DNA from: an uncultured Eubacteriales bacterium | Lineage (GTDB): Bacteria; Bacillota; Clostridia; Oscillospirales; CAG-272 | Length of the DNA stretch: 64,000 bases | Direction: 5' to 3' | NCBI GenBank assembly: GCA_934432725.1 | Contig: CAKRZE010000002.1 | Span: forward strand, 62,001 to 126,000 | Shown here: positions 1 through 9,800 of the stretch, in pieces | Layout: each line of letters starts with the position of its first letter | Position numbering within the stretch: position 1 is the first letter of the stretch | The notes under the pieces: generated by a model | Seen by the model: only the letters and a program-made list of their open reading frames with translations | Told to the model about the DNA's origin: nothing | Database searches by the model: none | Program-made: the position numbers and the translations under genes

Positions 1-292
1 GCTGCCGACTGGCAGCGCAGGTCAATCCGGCATATGCCATGCGGCAGCCCCCCAACCCTGCCGCAGGCACGGGAGCCTCGGCTTGACAGCTCCGAAAGGG
101 CTCCGGTACATGTCAATGCCAAAGCCGCAGCCCCGCAAAGCAGAAGCCGAACCGTATACGCCCCGGCGGAGGCTTCCGCAGGAAACAATTCCGAAAATCA
201 GGCGCTGTCATCGGCGTCAGCCGGCAAAAGTCTCTCGCTCCCGCATATAAGCCTGATCCGAAAGCCGCAGCAGCATAAGCAGAAATGCGGAA
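1..292. other. Intergenic, no gene supported
   Basis: This is the space downstream of plsY. I see only a small inverted repeat at 1-16 (GCTGCC, loop GACT, GGCAGC) and no open frame with a credible ribosome-binding site. The next gene of the operon would lie left of the window. Confidence 0.6.
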
Positions 293-1057
293 TTACTGTT
301 CCTTCTTTCCCTTAGAAACTGCCTTTTCTTTTTCCTCCGCCTTCTTCTTCCCGCCGCGGAAGCTGAATTTGTTCTCCGTGTGGTCATGCAGCCGCTTAAT
401 ATTCGAACGGTGCAGCCATACCACCAGACATGCCATCAGAAACGCAAAAACAACACTTAAATTTCTTCCGTTTTCATCCCCCACATGCATCACTGCCTGC
501 ACATTGGAAAGAATCACCGGATACATCAGCATGCACAGAATAGAACCGAGCGAAATATATTTGGTCATTCCGACGATCACGGCAAACAGAATCAAAAGTA
601 TGACAAATACCAGAGGGTTCGTGCAAAGCACCACCGCAGCAGCCACCGCGACTCCCTTTCCTCCCCGGAAGCCGAAAAAGCAGGGATAGGCATGCCCGAT
701 CATACAGAACAGCCCCGCTGTATAAGCTCCGTACACACCGCAAAGGAGCCTGCCGAGCAGTACGGCAATGACCGCTTTCATCAGATCGCCGAGCAGGGTA
801 AAAAGCGCTGCCTTTTTCCCGTATACCCGCATCATATTGGTCGTTCCGCCGTTCCCGCTGCCATGCTTGCGCACATCGTCACTGTACTTGTATTTTGAAA
901 TAATTACGCCAAAATTCAGGCTGCCCAGAAAATAACCGAGCACCCCCATCAGAAGAATTGCCAGTATATAAAGCAGCATTCCGTTCGGCACTTCATAATA
1001 CTCCAGAAGTTTGCCGAGATAGCCCTTATAACCGAGCTCCTGCAGCGTCATTTGCAT
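293..1057 (-). CDS. plsY: Glycerol-3-phosphate acyltransferase PlsY
   Basis: This integral membrane enzyme transfers the acyl group of acyl-phosphate to glycerol-3-phosphate, the first step of phospholipid synthesis. The 254-residue protein has the family's hydrophobic layout and motifs: GSLNFGVIIS near residue 45, the SGNGGTTNMMRVYG loop, and FRGGKGVAVA. The C-terminus is Lys/Glu-rich. I start it at the ATG at 1057 because GGAGG lies 8 bases upstream; a GTG three codons earlier overlaps that Shine-Dalgarno sequence. It sits 16 bases after der on the same strand and is probably cotranscribed with it. Confidence 0.93.
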   Translation of the reverse strand: MQMTLQELGYKGYLGKLLEYYEVPNGMLLYILAILLMGVLGYFLGSLNFGVIISKYKYSDDVRKHGSGNGGTTNMMRVYGKKAALFTLLGDLMKAVIAVLLGRLLCGVYGAYTAGLFCMIGHAYPCFFGFRGGKGVAVAAAVVLCTNPLVFVILLILFAVIVGMTKYISLGSILCMLMYPVILSNVQAVMHVGDENGRNLSVVFAFLMACLVVWLHRSNIKRLHDHTENKFSFRGGKKKAEEKEKAVSKGKKEQ

Positions 1058-1073
1058 TCCGTCCACCTCCGGC

Positions 1074-2462
1074 TTACTCTGTCTCTGCCTTGTCGCCGCG
1101 CTGCCGGATGATCATCCGGATCGGCGTGCCCTCAAAGCCGAAGACCGTCCGCAGCTGATTTTCGATATACCGCTGATAAGAAAAATGAAACAGCCTTGCA
1201 TCGTTACAGAAAATCACAAACGTAGGAGGCTGAATTCCCTGCTGCGTCATGTAATACAGCTTGAGATACCGCCCCTTGTCGGAGGGAGGCTGCACCCGTG
1301 TCACCGCATCGCCGAGAACGTCGTTCAGCATTCCGGTCGTAATGCGCCTGACCGACTGCTCATACACACCGTTGACCGTTTCGAACAGCCTGACCACGCG
1401 CTGCCCCGTCTTTGCGGAGATAAAGAGCAGCGGCGCATACGGCATATAGGAAAGCGCTGTCCGCACCTCGTTTGTAAATGCCTGCATGGTTTTATGGTCC
1501 TTTTCGATCAGATCCCACTTATTGACCACGATCACCGAAGGCTTACCTGCCTCGTGCGCGATCCCGGCAATCTTTTCATCCTGCTCCGTCACGCCCTGAG
1601 ACGCGTCAATCATAATCACGCACACATCCGCGCGCTCCACCGCCAGCTTGGCGCGCAGTACGCTGAATTTCTCCACGCGGTCCTCCACGCGGCTTTGCCG
1701 CCGGATCCCTGCAGTATCAATAAACACATATTTGCCGAATTCATTTTCCACCGGCATATCGATCGCGTCCCGCGTTGTCCCCGCAACGTCCGACACGATC
1801 ATCCGGTCCTCGCCGAGGATCCGGTTGACCAGCGAGCTTTTCCCGGCATTCGGCTTTCCGATCACAGCCACCCGGATCACGCCCTCGTCCCGGTTCTCAT
1901 ACTGCCACTCTGCCGGGAGGAAGGAAAACACCGCATCCAAAAGATCGCCCGTTCCGCTGCCGTGGACAGAAGAAAGCGGAATCGGATCCGTGTCAAAGCC
2001 CAGCTCATAGAATTCATAAAACTCCAGCGGAACCTTCCCCACAGAGTCGCATTTGTTGACTGCCGGCACGACCGGCTTGCCGCTCTTTTGCAGCATCACG
2101 GCAATATCGCGGTCATCCGCCGTCAAGCCCGCCTGTATGTCCGTCATGAAGATGATAACGTCTGCCGTATCAATCGCAATCTGCGCCTGAAGCCGCATGT
2201 GCTTCAGAATCATGCTGTCGCTCTTCGGTTCAATACCGCCGGTATCCACAAGCATAAAGACCCTGCCGTTCCACTCCGCCTCAAAATAAATTCTGTCGCG
2301 CGTCACTCCCGGCGTATCCTCCACGATGGAGATCCTTTTACCGGTCAGCTTATTGAACAGCGTGCTTTTTCCCACATTCGGTCTGCCCACGATTGCCACA
2401 ACCGGCATTCTGCCTGCCGTGCGGGCTGCTCCGTCCTGCGGCACATCCAGAAATTCTTCCAT
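1074..2462 (-). CDS. der: Ribosome assembly GTPase Der (EngA)
   Basis: Der is a double-GTPase needed for maturation of the 50S ribosomal subunit. The protein has two G domains, each with a P-loop (GRPNVGKST near residue 30 and GKPNAGKSS near 205), DTAG/DTGG switch motifs and NKxD motifs, followed by a KH-like C-terminal domain. Length is 462 residues with a short N-terminal extension. Two in-frame ATGs exist, at 2474 and 2462. The one at 2462 has GGT 8 bases upstream and matches the spacing of the split ribosome-binding sites elsewhere in the window, so I prefer it. It lies between the DUF512 gene (gap of about 160 bases) and plsY. Confidence 0.95.
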   Translation of the reverse strand: MEEFLDVPQDGAARTAGRMPVVAIVGRPNVGKSTLFNKLTGKRISIVEDTPGVTRDRIYFEAEWNGRVFMLVDTGGIEPKSDSMILKHMRLQAQIAIDTADVIIFMTDIQAGLTADDRDIAVMLQKSGKPVVPAVNKCDSVGKVPLEFYEFYELGFDTDPIPLSSVHGSGTGDLLDAVFSFLPAEWQYENRDEGVIRVAVIGKPNAGKSSLVNRILGEDRMIVSDVAGTTRDAIDMPVENEFGKYVFIDTAGIRRQSRVEDRVEKFSVLRAKLAVERADVCVIMIDASQGVTEQDEKIAGIAHEAGKPSVIVVNKWDLIEKDHKTMQAFTNEVRTALSYMPYAPLLFISAKTGQRVVRLFETVNGVYEQSVRRITTGMLNDVLGDAVTRVQPPSDKGRYLKLYYMTQQGIQPPTFVIFCNDARLFHFSYQRYIENQLRTVFGFEGTPIRMIIRQRGDKAETE

Positions 2463-2504
2463 TTTTATGACCATGGCTTCCGCATGTGCGAAAGCTTCCT
2501 TTCT
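2463..2504 (-). promoter_or_regulatory. Hairpin-split ribosome-binding site of der
   Basis: Read on the minus strand: AGAAAGGA, then A, then the stem GCTTTCGC / GCGGAAGC around loop ACAT (eight pairs, one G-U), then CAT, GGT, and eight bases from GG to the ATG at 2462. Pairing is seen in the sequence; the role is inferred. Confidence 0.75.
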
Positions 2505-2621
2505 TGCTGGATTCGGGTTGGTTTTGCAAGGTGCTTCGCCTCTTCCCGGCAGCGAAGACTGTCCAATGCCGGATAAAGACGCTTCAGATTATTTATGGCT
2601 TCGATTTTGCAGCGGAAAGTC

Positions 2622-3923
2622 TCAGTACAGTAGCTGTTTCACAAATGCAAAGCCGTCATTTTCCGTAAAACACAGCGGAACCCCAAGTGCCTCCGAAACC
2701 TCTGCCGGCGTCATATCATCCAAAAACACATCGCCGTCACGCCGCAGCATCACCGAAGGAAGAAACAGCCTTTCGCCGAGGTCCTTTCCCTTCAGCTGTC
2801 TGCAAAGATCCTGTCCGGTGATCAGCCCGGCAACCGTAATCCTGTGTCCGAAGAAATCATTCCGGATTCTGAACACCTGCACCTCCGTTTCCGGCGCATA
2901 CGACATGAGCGTTTCGGTCATTCCGCGGATAAACCGATATGCAGCATAGCCGGTCGCAATGGAGCATCTGCGTTTTTTGTGCAGATCAAACTCCGACAAA
3001 CCGCCCAGCGCCTGATCAAACTCCGATTTCATGGAGCGGATCATGCCGACTCCGTTTTCAAGCTGCGGAAAGCCCTCATAATAGCTCTCCCTCGGAATCG
3101 GGACCCTGCCCCGCACATACCATTCATCCGCCGCGAAAAAGATGCGCGAATGATGCCTGCGAAGGCATCCTGCGGCATATTCCTCCACCTGCCGGACCAC
3201 CGCCCGACATTCCTCCCTTGAAAAGGGTTCAAGCGGATACAGCCCCTCCCGGTAATCGGTCAGCCCGGACGGCACAACCGAAACGCTCGGCACATGCGGA
3301 TACAGCGCCTCCAGATCCCGCATGGAGCGCTCCAGCTCAGCCCCGTCGTTCAAGCCGCGGCAAAGCACAATCTGGCAGTTCATCACGATACCCGCAGCCG
3401 CAAAACGCTTCATAATCGAAAGAAGCTGCCCCGCCCTGCGGTTTTTCATCATCTTCACGCGAAGCTCCGGATTCGTGGTATGCACGGAAATATTGATCGG
3501 GGAGGTTTTCATCTGCACGATCCTTTGAATGTCCGCCTCGGAAAGATTGGTCAGCGTCACATAATTGCCGAGAAGGAAGGACATTCTTGTGTCGTCATCC
3601 TTAAAATACAGCGATTTCCGCATACCGGGCGGCAGCTGATCAATGAAGCAAAATACGCATTTATTGCGGCAGGACTGCTCGCGGTCCATCAGATACGTCT
3701 CAAAGTCCAGTCCGATATCCCCGTATTTTTCCTTATGGATGGATACCTGAATCAATTCCGGACCGCGATGCAGCAAAAGCGCAAGCTTTTTTTCGGTCAG
3801 ATAGAAGCGATAGTCCAAAACGTCCCGGATATCGTGTCCGTTAATCTGCAAAAGGATATCGCCCGCCCGAATCCCCGCACGGGACGCAAGAGAGTCGGGT
3901 TCTACGCTCTTTACGGTCACCAA
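2622..3923 (-). CDS. DUF512 radical-SAM protein with N-terminal PDZ domain
   Basis: The 433-residue protein begins with a PDZ-like segment (SRAGIRAGDILLQING, residues 13-29) and continues with a radical-SAM-type cysteine motif, C85-x3-C89-x2-C92, within SCRNKCVFCFIDQLPPGMR, and the conserved DUF512 C-terminal region (TGYAAY, GLITGQDL, DVFLDDMTP). The substrate of this family is not established. The start is probably TTG at 3923, with AAGGGGG eight bases upstream. It precedes der and plsY on the same strand, an arrangement I know from other Clostridia, so it may belong to the same transcript. Confidence 0.85.
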   Translation of the reverse strand: MVTVKSVEPDSLASRAGIRAGDILLQINGHDIRDVLDYRFYLTEKKLALLLHRGPELIQVSIHKEKYGDIGLDFETYLMDREQSCRNKCVFCFIDQLPPGMRKSLYFKDDDTRMSFLLGNYVTLTNLSEADIQRIVQMKTSPINISVHTTNPELRVKMMKNRRAGQLLSIMKRFAAAGIVMNCQIVLCRGLNDGAELERSMRDLEALYPHVPSVSVVPSGLTDYREGLYPLEPFSREECRAVVRQVEEYAAGCLRRHHSRIFFAADEWYVRGRVPIPRESYYEGFPQLENGVGMIRSMKSEFDQALGGLSEFDLHKKRRCSIATGYAAYRFIRGMTETLMSYAPETEVQVFRIRNDFFGHRITVAGLITGQDLCRQLKGKDLGERLFLPSVMLRRDGDVFLDDMTPAEVSEALGVPLCFTENDGFAFVKQLLY

Positions 3924-4637
3924 TCAGATCGCCCCCTTCCGAAATTATCATGCATACCGCATCCGGAAGCTATACCGTTTCCGGAGAAATTGTCCCATGA
4001 AAGCGCCCTGCTCCGTCAGCTCCCTGTGAAGCCCAGTTTTCACCGCAAAAAGCCGCGCCATCCCGTAAGAAGCCAACTGCCGCCCGTGCAGACGGAGAAC
4101 CTCCTCCCGCAAGAGAAAAGCAGCCCGCAAACCCGAAAGAATCATATGCGGTGCCTCCCCGTGCGCTTTCCGCAGTCGCAGACACGGCAGCCACCCGCAA
4201 GCGGACCGACAAGTGCGGCACGTTCTGCTTTTGCGACGCCCGTGCGGAAAGTCTGCGGCTCCGGAGCGGTCCGGCAACCGCAGCAATTCCCGCAAACCAA
4301 AATCCCTCTTCACTTTTCCGCGCTCCGCACAAGCGGCTTTCACGGTCCGAACGCGCAGAGAACGCCCCCGGCAAACCGGGAAATCCGAATCCTCGGCGTT
4401 TTTCCTCCCGCGAGCCTGTTTTCCGTGCAGGCTTTCCAAAAAGCAGAAGCTCCGTCCCGCAAAAAAGGCGCGCAGAAATCCCCTATTTAAAATCGAAAGG
4501 CGCGTAAAAAGCATTTACGCGCCCGTTTAGCAAAAGAGGTTCAAAAGTCGGAATCATCCGGACTGTGCCCGGAAACCGGACCGCAGAAGAGCGGCTTTAC
4601 AAGGGAACCCGGCTGCAATCCGCAAAAGAAGGAGGTC
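3924..4637. other. Intergenic, holds the yceD-rpmF terminator
   Basis: The space separates rpmF from the DUF512 gene, all on the minus strand. It holds the hairpin at 4499-4523. A 188-codon minus frame (3948-4514) starts inside that hairpin, has no ribosome-binding site and gives an Arg/Cys-rich product, so I do not call it. Confidence 0.6.
4499..4523 (-). terminator. Probable terminator after rpmF
   Basis: A perfect 10-pair stem, GGCGCGTAAA / TTTACGCGCC, with a 5-base loop. On the minus strand it is followed by a moderately T-rich stretch (CTTTCGATTTTAAA). It lies about 115 bases beyond the rpmF stop. Confidence 0.55.
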
Positions 4638-4826
4638 TTATGCCTCTTCCTTTACGTCGATGATCGTCTTACCTTTGTAGTTTTTCCCGCACTTCGGGCA
4701 AACTCTGTGCAGCAGAACATATTCGCCGCAGGAGCACTGGGTCATGCCCGGAAGCGTGAGCTTCCATACGCTGGAACGTCTTTTATCGCGTCTTGCTTTC
4801 GATGTTTTTCTCTTCGGTACTGCCAT
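4638..4826 (-). CDS. rpmF: 50S ribosomal protein L32
   Basis: This 62-residue basic ribosomal protein has the L32 start MAVPKRKTSKARRDKRRSS and a zinc-ribbon of two cysteine pairs (CSCGEY and CPKCGKNYKGK). It is a zinc-binding form of L32. The start has a strong AAGGAGG site. It follows yceD by 37 bases, the usual bacterial pairing. Confidence 0.97.
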   Translation of the reverse strand: MAVPKRKTSKARRDKRRSSVWKLTLPGMTQCSCGEYVLLHRVCPKCGKNYKGKTIIDVKEEA

Positions 4827-4863
4827 TCCTGAGCACCTCCTTCAATTGATAAAAAATCAAATT

Positions 4864-5379
4864 TTATTTTTCATGATTCGGATCGTCCAGCAGCTGACGC
4901 AGAATCTGAAGTCTCGGATCAACCGATTTTGTATCACAGCCGCACGCTCCTTGGTTCAGATCCTTGCCGCACTTCGGACAAAGACCCGCGCAATCCTCTT
5001 TGCAGAGGAGCTTTTCCGGAAGCTCCAGATAAATCATATCCGTCACGGGCTCGGAAAGATCGATCTTTTTTCCCCGTGCGATCAGATAGTCATCCGTATC
5101 TTCGTTTTCAAGCGTTCCTTCGGCTGCCACACTCTTTTCAAGATCAAGCGCACAGTCTCTGTGGATCGGGGCAAGGCATCTGGCGCACACCGCATCATAG
5201 GAATACTGTGCATGAAGCGTCAGATTCATATATCCCGCCATGTTTGTAACCCTGCCGTTCAGATGAACAGGCTTGGAAAACACAATATCCCGGCACGCTT
5301 CCTCATCGGGCATATACTCGCCCTCAAACGGCAAAACCGTTGTGTCTCCGTTCAAAATCGGCGTTATATCCAAAAGCAT
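4864..5379 (-). CDS. yceD: YceD family (DUF177) protein
   Basis: Proteins of this family are encoded next to rpmF and are linked to 23S rRNA metabolism in bacteria and plastids. The 171-residue protein carries cysteine motifs typical of the Gram-positive members: CARCLAP in the middle, then CKEDCAGLCPKCGKDLNQGACGC near the C-terminus. I use the ATG at 5379 (GAGG, eight bases from GG) rather than a GTG three codons earlier. A strong sigma-A promoter lies just upstream, so yceD-rpmF is one unit. Confidence 0.85.
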   Translation of the reverse strand: MLLDITPILNGDTTVLPFEGEYMPDEEACRDIVFSKPVHLNGRVTNMAGYMNLTLHAQYSYDAVCARCLAPIHRDCALDLEKSVAAEGTLENEDTDDYLIARGKKIDLSEPVTDMIYLELPEKLLCKEDCAGLCPKCGKDLNQGACGCDTKSVDPRLQILRQLLDDPNHEK

Positions 5380-5403
5380 CCACAACACCTCATCTGATTA
5401 CAA

Positions 5404-5421
5404 AATATCACGAATGATATT
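5404..5421. repeat. Inverted repeat overlapping the yceD -10 box
   Basis: AATATCA, four bases CGAA, TGATATT: a perfect 7-base inverted repeat that overlaps the -10 hexamer and the expected transcription start of yceD-rpmF. It could be an operator; no regulator is recognised. Confidence 0.4.
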
Positions 5422-5447
5422 ATACACAATCCTTTGCTCTTTGTCAA
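5419..5447 (-). promoter_or_regulatory. Sigma-A promoter of yceD-rpmF
   Basis: On the minus strand TTGACA, a 17-base spacer and TATAAT: consensus in both hexamers. The expected start is about 25-30 bases upstream of the yceD ATG. Confidence 0.85.
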
Positions 5448-5609
5448 GATAATTTCAGAAAAACTTGCATTTTCCACTGATTTTTCGTCCCCCGTTCCGC
5501 GCCGGCGCCGGCATCATATGAGAACGAGGCAGGAAATGGAATCTCCCCGGATGCATAAATCAGCGGCAGCTCCGGCAATACTTTGCATAACGACCGTATT
5601 CCGGATGTC

Positions 5610-5632
5610 ATCACACCGGATGTGATTTTTTC
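5610..5632 (+). promoter_or_regulatory. Small hairpin with T-run in the sigG leader
   Basis: ATCACA, loop CCGGA, TGTGAT followed by a run of T, about 40 bases before the sigG start. It resembles a weak intrinsic terminator or an operator-like palindrome. Six pairs only, so the call is tentative. Confidence 0.35.
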
Positions 5633-5672
5633 CGATATAAGCATTCTCAAAGGTAAAGGAGAACGCACATTC

Positions 5673-6467
5673 ATGTACTACAGCAAGGTGGAAATCTGCG
5701 GTGTCAACACCGCACGGCTTCCCACATTGACTGACCAGGAAAAACGCACCCTGCTTCTGGCGGCACGCGAGGGCAACACCGAGGCGCGCCGAAAGCTGAT
5801 TGCGGGGAATCTGCGTCTGGTTTTGTCCATTATCCAGCGTTATACCGGCAGAAACGAAAATGCCGACGACTTATTTCAGGTAGGCTGTATCGGGCTGATC
5901 AAGGCAGTCGATCATTTCAATACAGATCTGGACGTTAAATTTTCCACCTATGCCGTCCCGATGATCGCGGGCGAGGTCAAACGGTATCTGAGGGACAACA
6001 ATCAGATCCGGGTCAGCCGCTCGGTCCGCGACATGGCATACCGGGCGCTGACCGCAAGGGAGGAGCTGTCCCGCAGGCTGAACCGGGAGCCCTCCACCGC
6101 CGAAATTGCCAGGCATATGAACGAGCAGGATTACCCCTGCCGGGAGGAGGATATTGTACAGGCACTGGAAGCCATTGCAGAGCCGGTTTCTCTGTTTGAC
6201 CCGGTATACGGCGATGGCGGAGGTGCCGATTCCGTTTTTGTCATGGACCAGATCGGAGACACCGGAAACACCGAGGAAAACTGGCTGGAGGATATCGCGC
6301 TGCGCGATGCCATGCGGCATCTCAGCGACAGAGAGCGAAAAATCATCACCATGCGGTTTTACCGCGGCAAAACGCAGACAGAGATTGCAGAAGAGATCGG
6401 AATCTCGCAGGCACAGGTTTCCAGACTGGAAAAGGGCGCGCTCGCGCATATCCGAAAGCATTTCTGA
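5673..6467 (+). CDS. sigG: Forespore RNA polymerase sigma factor SigG
   Basis: SigG directs late forespore gene expression during endospore formation. The 264-residue protein begins with the SigG signature MYYSKVEICGVNTARLPTLT, which separates it from SigF. Region 2 follows (GNLRLVLSIIQRY, DDLFQVGCIGLIKAVDHF, STYAVPMIAGEVKRYLRD), then region 3 and a region 4 helix-turn-helix (GKTQTEIAEEIGISQAQVSRLEKGAL). I start at 5673 because AAAGGAG lies 11 bases upstream; an ORF extension to 5583 lacks a site. It stands alone, without spoIIGA-sigE upstream in the window. The downstream neighbour polC is convergent. Confidence 0.95.
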   Translation: MYYSKVEICGVNTARLPTLTDQEKRTLLLAAREGNTEARRKLIAGNLRLVLSIIQRYTGRNENADDLFQVGCIGLIKAVDHFNTDLDVKFSTYAVPMIAGEVKRYLRDNNQIRVSRSVRDMAYRALTAREELSRRLNREPSTAEIARHMNEQDYPCREEDIVQALEAIAEPVSLFDPVYGDGGGADSVFVMDQIGDTGNTEENWLEDIALRDAMRHLSDRERKIITMRFYRGKTQTEIAEEIGISQAQVSRLEKGALAHIRKHF

Positions 6468-6863
6468 TCTGCGGCACCTTCTGAAAGCCCCGCAGAAAAG
6501 CATGGGACACGCACTGACAATTTAAAAAGCAGGCAGCCATCCGGGGAAGTGAAAACCTCCGGGCATGGCTGCCTGTTCCGCAATATGCGTGAAATCGTGC
6601 GCACGGAATGCGCAGAATGCTTCCGAAGCCCCTGCCGGCATACAGCAGGCTGGCATGCTCCGGGCGGCTTCGGCAAAGCTTTCCCAAGCGGCTTTGGTAC
6701 GGCGCACAGAGCTTCTCCGCGCATCTCCGGTCCCTGTTCCGGCACGCGGCAAAAAACGATGCTCCGGCTTTGCTGCCGCACGCGGCAAAACCGGCATCCG
6801 GGGACGGGTCGGAGCGGCACTCGGACCGCCGCCGTCCCGCCCAAGCCCGGGAGCATAGCTCTC
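6468..6863. other. Convergent intergenic region, sigG and polC ends
   Basis: It contains a large hairpin with a T-run on the minus strand (6521-6575). The 290 bases between polC and that hairpin are G+C-rich and hold no supported gene. Confidence 0.6.
6521..6575 (-). terminator. Terminator for the polC transcript
   Basis: CAGGCAGCCAT pairs with ATGGCTGCCTG (11 pairs), extended by an inner CCGGGG / CTCCGG arm. On the minus strand it is followed by TTTTTAAATT. It could also stop sigG readthrough. Confidence 0.75.
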
Positions 6864-9800
6864 TCACGAAAAATCAAACGTAATCTGGTTGGTTTCGCTC
6901 AGACCGTCAAGCGCACCCGCATTCTGCAGGATCGTGATAACCGTCTTTGAGACCTGCGCCTTTTCGCGAAGCTCCTCCACGGAGAAAATATCGTTGTTTT
7001 CCCGCACCTCCTGGATCTTCTGCGCCGCCGTATCCCCGACGCCGCCCAGTGAGTTAAAGGGACACCGGATCGCATCTCCCTCCGGCAAAAATTTGAATGC
7101 ATCAGACCTAAAAAAGCTGACCGGCAGAAACCGAATGCCGCGTGCAATCGCCTCATTGACAAGAAGCAGCGTCGGAATCAGGCTTTTTTCGTTCGGAGTG
7201 GCATCCTTATTGGCATTAATCTCATCGATTTTTTCCCGGATCCGTTTTCTGCCTCCCATCACGGTCTCCGCATCAAATCCGCCCGGCGCAGCAGTCAGAT
7301 ATGCCGCATAAAAGACAAGCGGCATATGGATTTTATACCAACCGAGCCGGATTGCGGACATAACATACGCTGCGGCATGCGCCTTCGGGAACATATATTT
7401 GATCTTTTTGCAGGAGGCGATATACCAGTCCGGCACATCGTGTTTGCGCATTTCCTCCTCCCACTCAGGTGTCAAACCCTTTCCCTTCCGCACCTTTTCC
7501 ATGATCTTGAAGGAAAGCGCCTTATCGACCCCGTACCGGATCAGGTCGTTCATGATGTTGTCACGGCAGCCGATTACCTGCGAAATGTTGCAGATTCCCT
7601 GCCGGATCAGCTCCTGTGCGTTGCCGGTCCAGACATCGGTTCCGTGCGACAGACCCGAGATCTGCAAAAGATCCGCAAAGGAGCGGGGCTTTGCCTCCTC
7701 CAGCATCTTAATGGCAAAGCGCGTACCGAACTCCGGAATGCCGTAGGTGCCGAGGTTGGAATCGATGTCCTCCGGCTTCACGCCGATCGACCGCGTTGAC
7801 AGGAACAAATCGTAAATGGACTTATCGTTCATCGGTACATCCATCACCGAGGTCCCCGAATAGCGCTCCAGCCATTTATATTTTGTCGGAATATCGTGTC
7901 CCAGCTCGTCCAGCTTCAGAAGGGTGTCGTGCAGATATTCAAATGTAAAGTGCGTTGTGACAATATCGGAATTCGGGTCATCCGCCGGATGCTGCACCGG
8001 ACAAAAGTCGTAAATCTCATATTCACGCGGTACCACAACGATTCCGCCCGGATGCTGTCCCGTCGTCCGCTTGACCCCGACGCAATGCCTCACGATCCGG
8101 TTCATCTCCGCCTTGTTGACCGAAATGCCGCGTTCCTCCGTATAGTGCATCGCATAGCCGTAGGCTGTCTTGTCCGCCACGCCGCCGATGGTTCCGGCAC
8201 GGAACACGTTTTCCGCTCCGAACAGCGTTTCGGTGTACTTATGTACCTTTCCCTGCACCTCTCCGGAGAAATTCAAATCAATATCCGGCGATTTGTCTCC
8301 GTAAAAGCCCAAAAATGTTTCAAACGGGATGTCGTGTCCGTCCGCCTTCATTTTTTCCCCGCACACCGGACAATTCTTATCCGGCAGATCAAATCCGGAG
8401 CCGTATGAGCCGTCGGTAATGAACTCGGAATACCGGCATTTCGGACAATAATAGTGCGGCGGCAGCGGATTCACCTCTGAAATCCCGGCGCAGGACGCGA
8501 CAAAGGAGGAGCCGACCGAGCCTCTGGAGCCGACAAGATACCCCTGACTTTCGGAATACCACACCAGCTTCTGCGCGATCATATACAAAACGGCAAAGCC
8601 GTGCTCGATGATGGAGGTCAGCTCCTTATCCAGCCGCTTCAGAACAATCTCGGGCAGCGGCTTTCCGTACTGCTTTTCCGCATGCTCATAGCAGATCCTC
8701 TGCAAATCCTCCTCTGCGCCCTCCATCTTCGGCGTGAAGGTTCCCTTCGGAAACGGACGGATATCCTTTTCAATCTGATCCGCAATCCGGTTGGTGTTGT
8801 CGATGACGACCTCGCGCGCCTTCTCCTCTCCGAGATAAGAAAACTCCTCCAGCATCTCCTCCGTTGTCCGGAAGTAAATACCGACATCCTTATCGGCGTC
8901 CTGATACTTCATCCCGCTGAGGATTACCTTGCGGTAAAGCTCATCGGTCCTTTCCAGAAAGTGTGCATCACAGGTCGCACAGACCGGCTTGTGAAGCTCA
9001 TCCGCCAGTGCGATCAGACGTCTGTTCAGATCGCGCAGTCCCTCGTCATCCGCCACAGAGCCCTTGGCAATCAGATACCGGTTGTTGCAGATCGGCTGAA
9101 TTTCAATGTAATCGTAATAATTCGCAATATCCACAAGCTCCGCGTGGGACTTTCCGGAAAGCACCGCATCGAACAGCTGCCCCTCTGAGCATGCAGAGCC
9201 GATGATAAGCCCCTCACGATAATTGTCCAGAACGGTTTTCGGAATGCGCGGAAACCGCCGGTAGTATTGCAGATAGCTGAAGGAAACGAGCTTGTACAGA
9301 TTCTTCAGCCCCGTCTTGTTCTTCACCAGAATGATCATATGATGGGTCTTCAGCTTCAGCGGGTCCACCTTGTCGGACATTTCCCGGTTCATCGCGGAGA
9401 TCGTCCGCAAACCGAGCTTTTGCAGCTTGTCCACCATGCAGAAAAAGATCTGCGCCAGCATTTCGGCATCGTCCGATGCGCGGTGATGGTTAAAATCTCC
9501 CAGACCGAAATAGTCGGCGACAGCATCCAGCGTATGCTTTTTCAGGTCCTGGTTCAGGTACCGGGACATGGCAACGGTATCCATGAAGGTATTGTCAAAG
9601 GGCAGTCCGTTCATTTCACAGACATGACGGATAAAGCCGGTATCAAATCCGGCGTTGTGCGCGATCAGAATCCGGTCCCCGGCGAACCGCAAAAAGGCTT
9701 CCACCGCCTCCCGCTGCCCGGGGGCGCCTGCCACCATCTCGTTTGTGATGTGGGTCAGCGCGGTGATATTTTCCGGGATCGGCTCTCCCGGATCGACAAA

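Noticed and set aside
1185..2576. 463-codon plus-strand frame opposite der
   Set aside because: It is antisense to a clear Der GTPase, is rich in His, Arg and Pro, and has no ribosome-binding site; it reflects codon bias of der.
3948..4514. 188-codon minus frame downstream of rpmF
   Set aside because: Its ATG lies inside the rpmF terminator hairpin and there is no ribosome-binding site.
5608..5628. Crp-type operator before sigG
   Set aside because: The half-sites TCACA and TGTGA are in the inverse order to a Crp site and only five bases apart.
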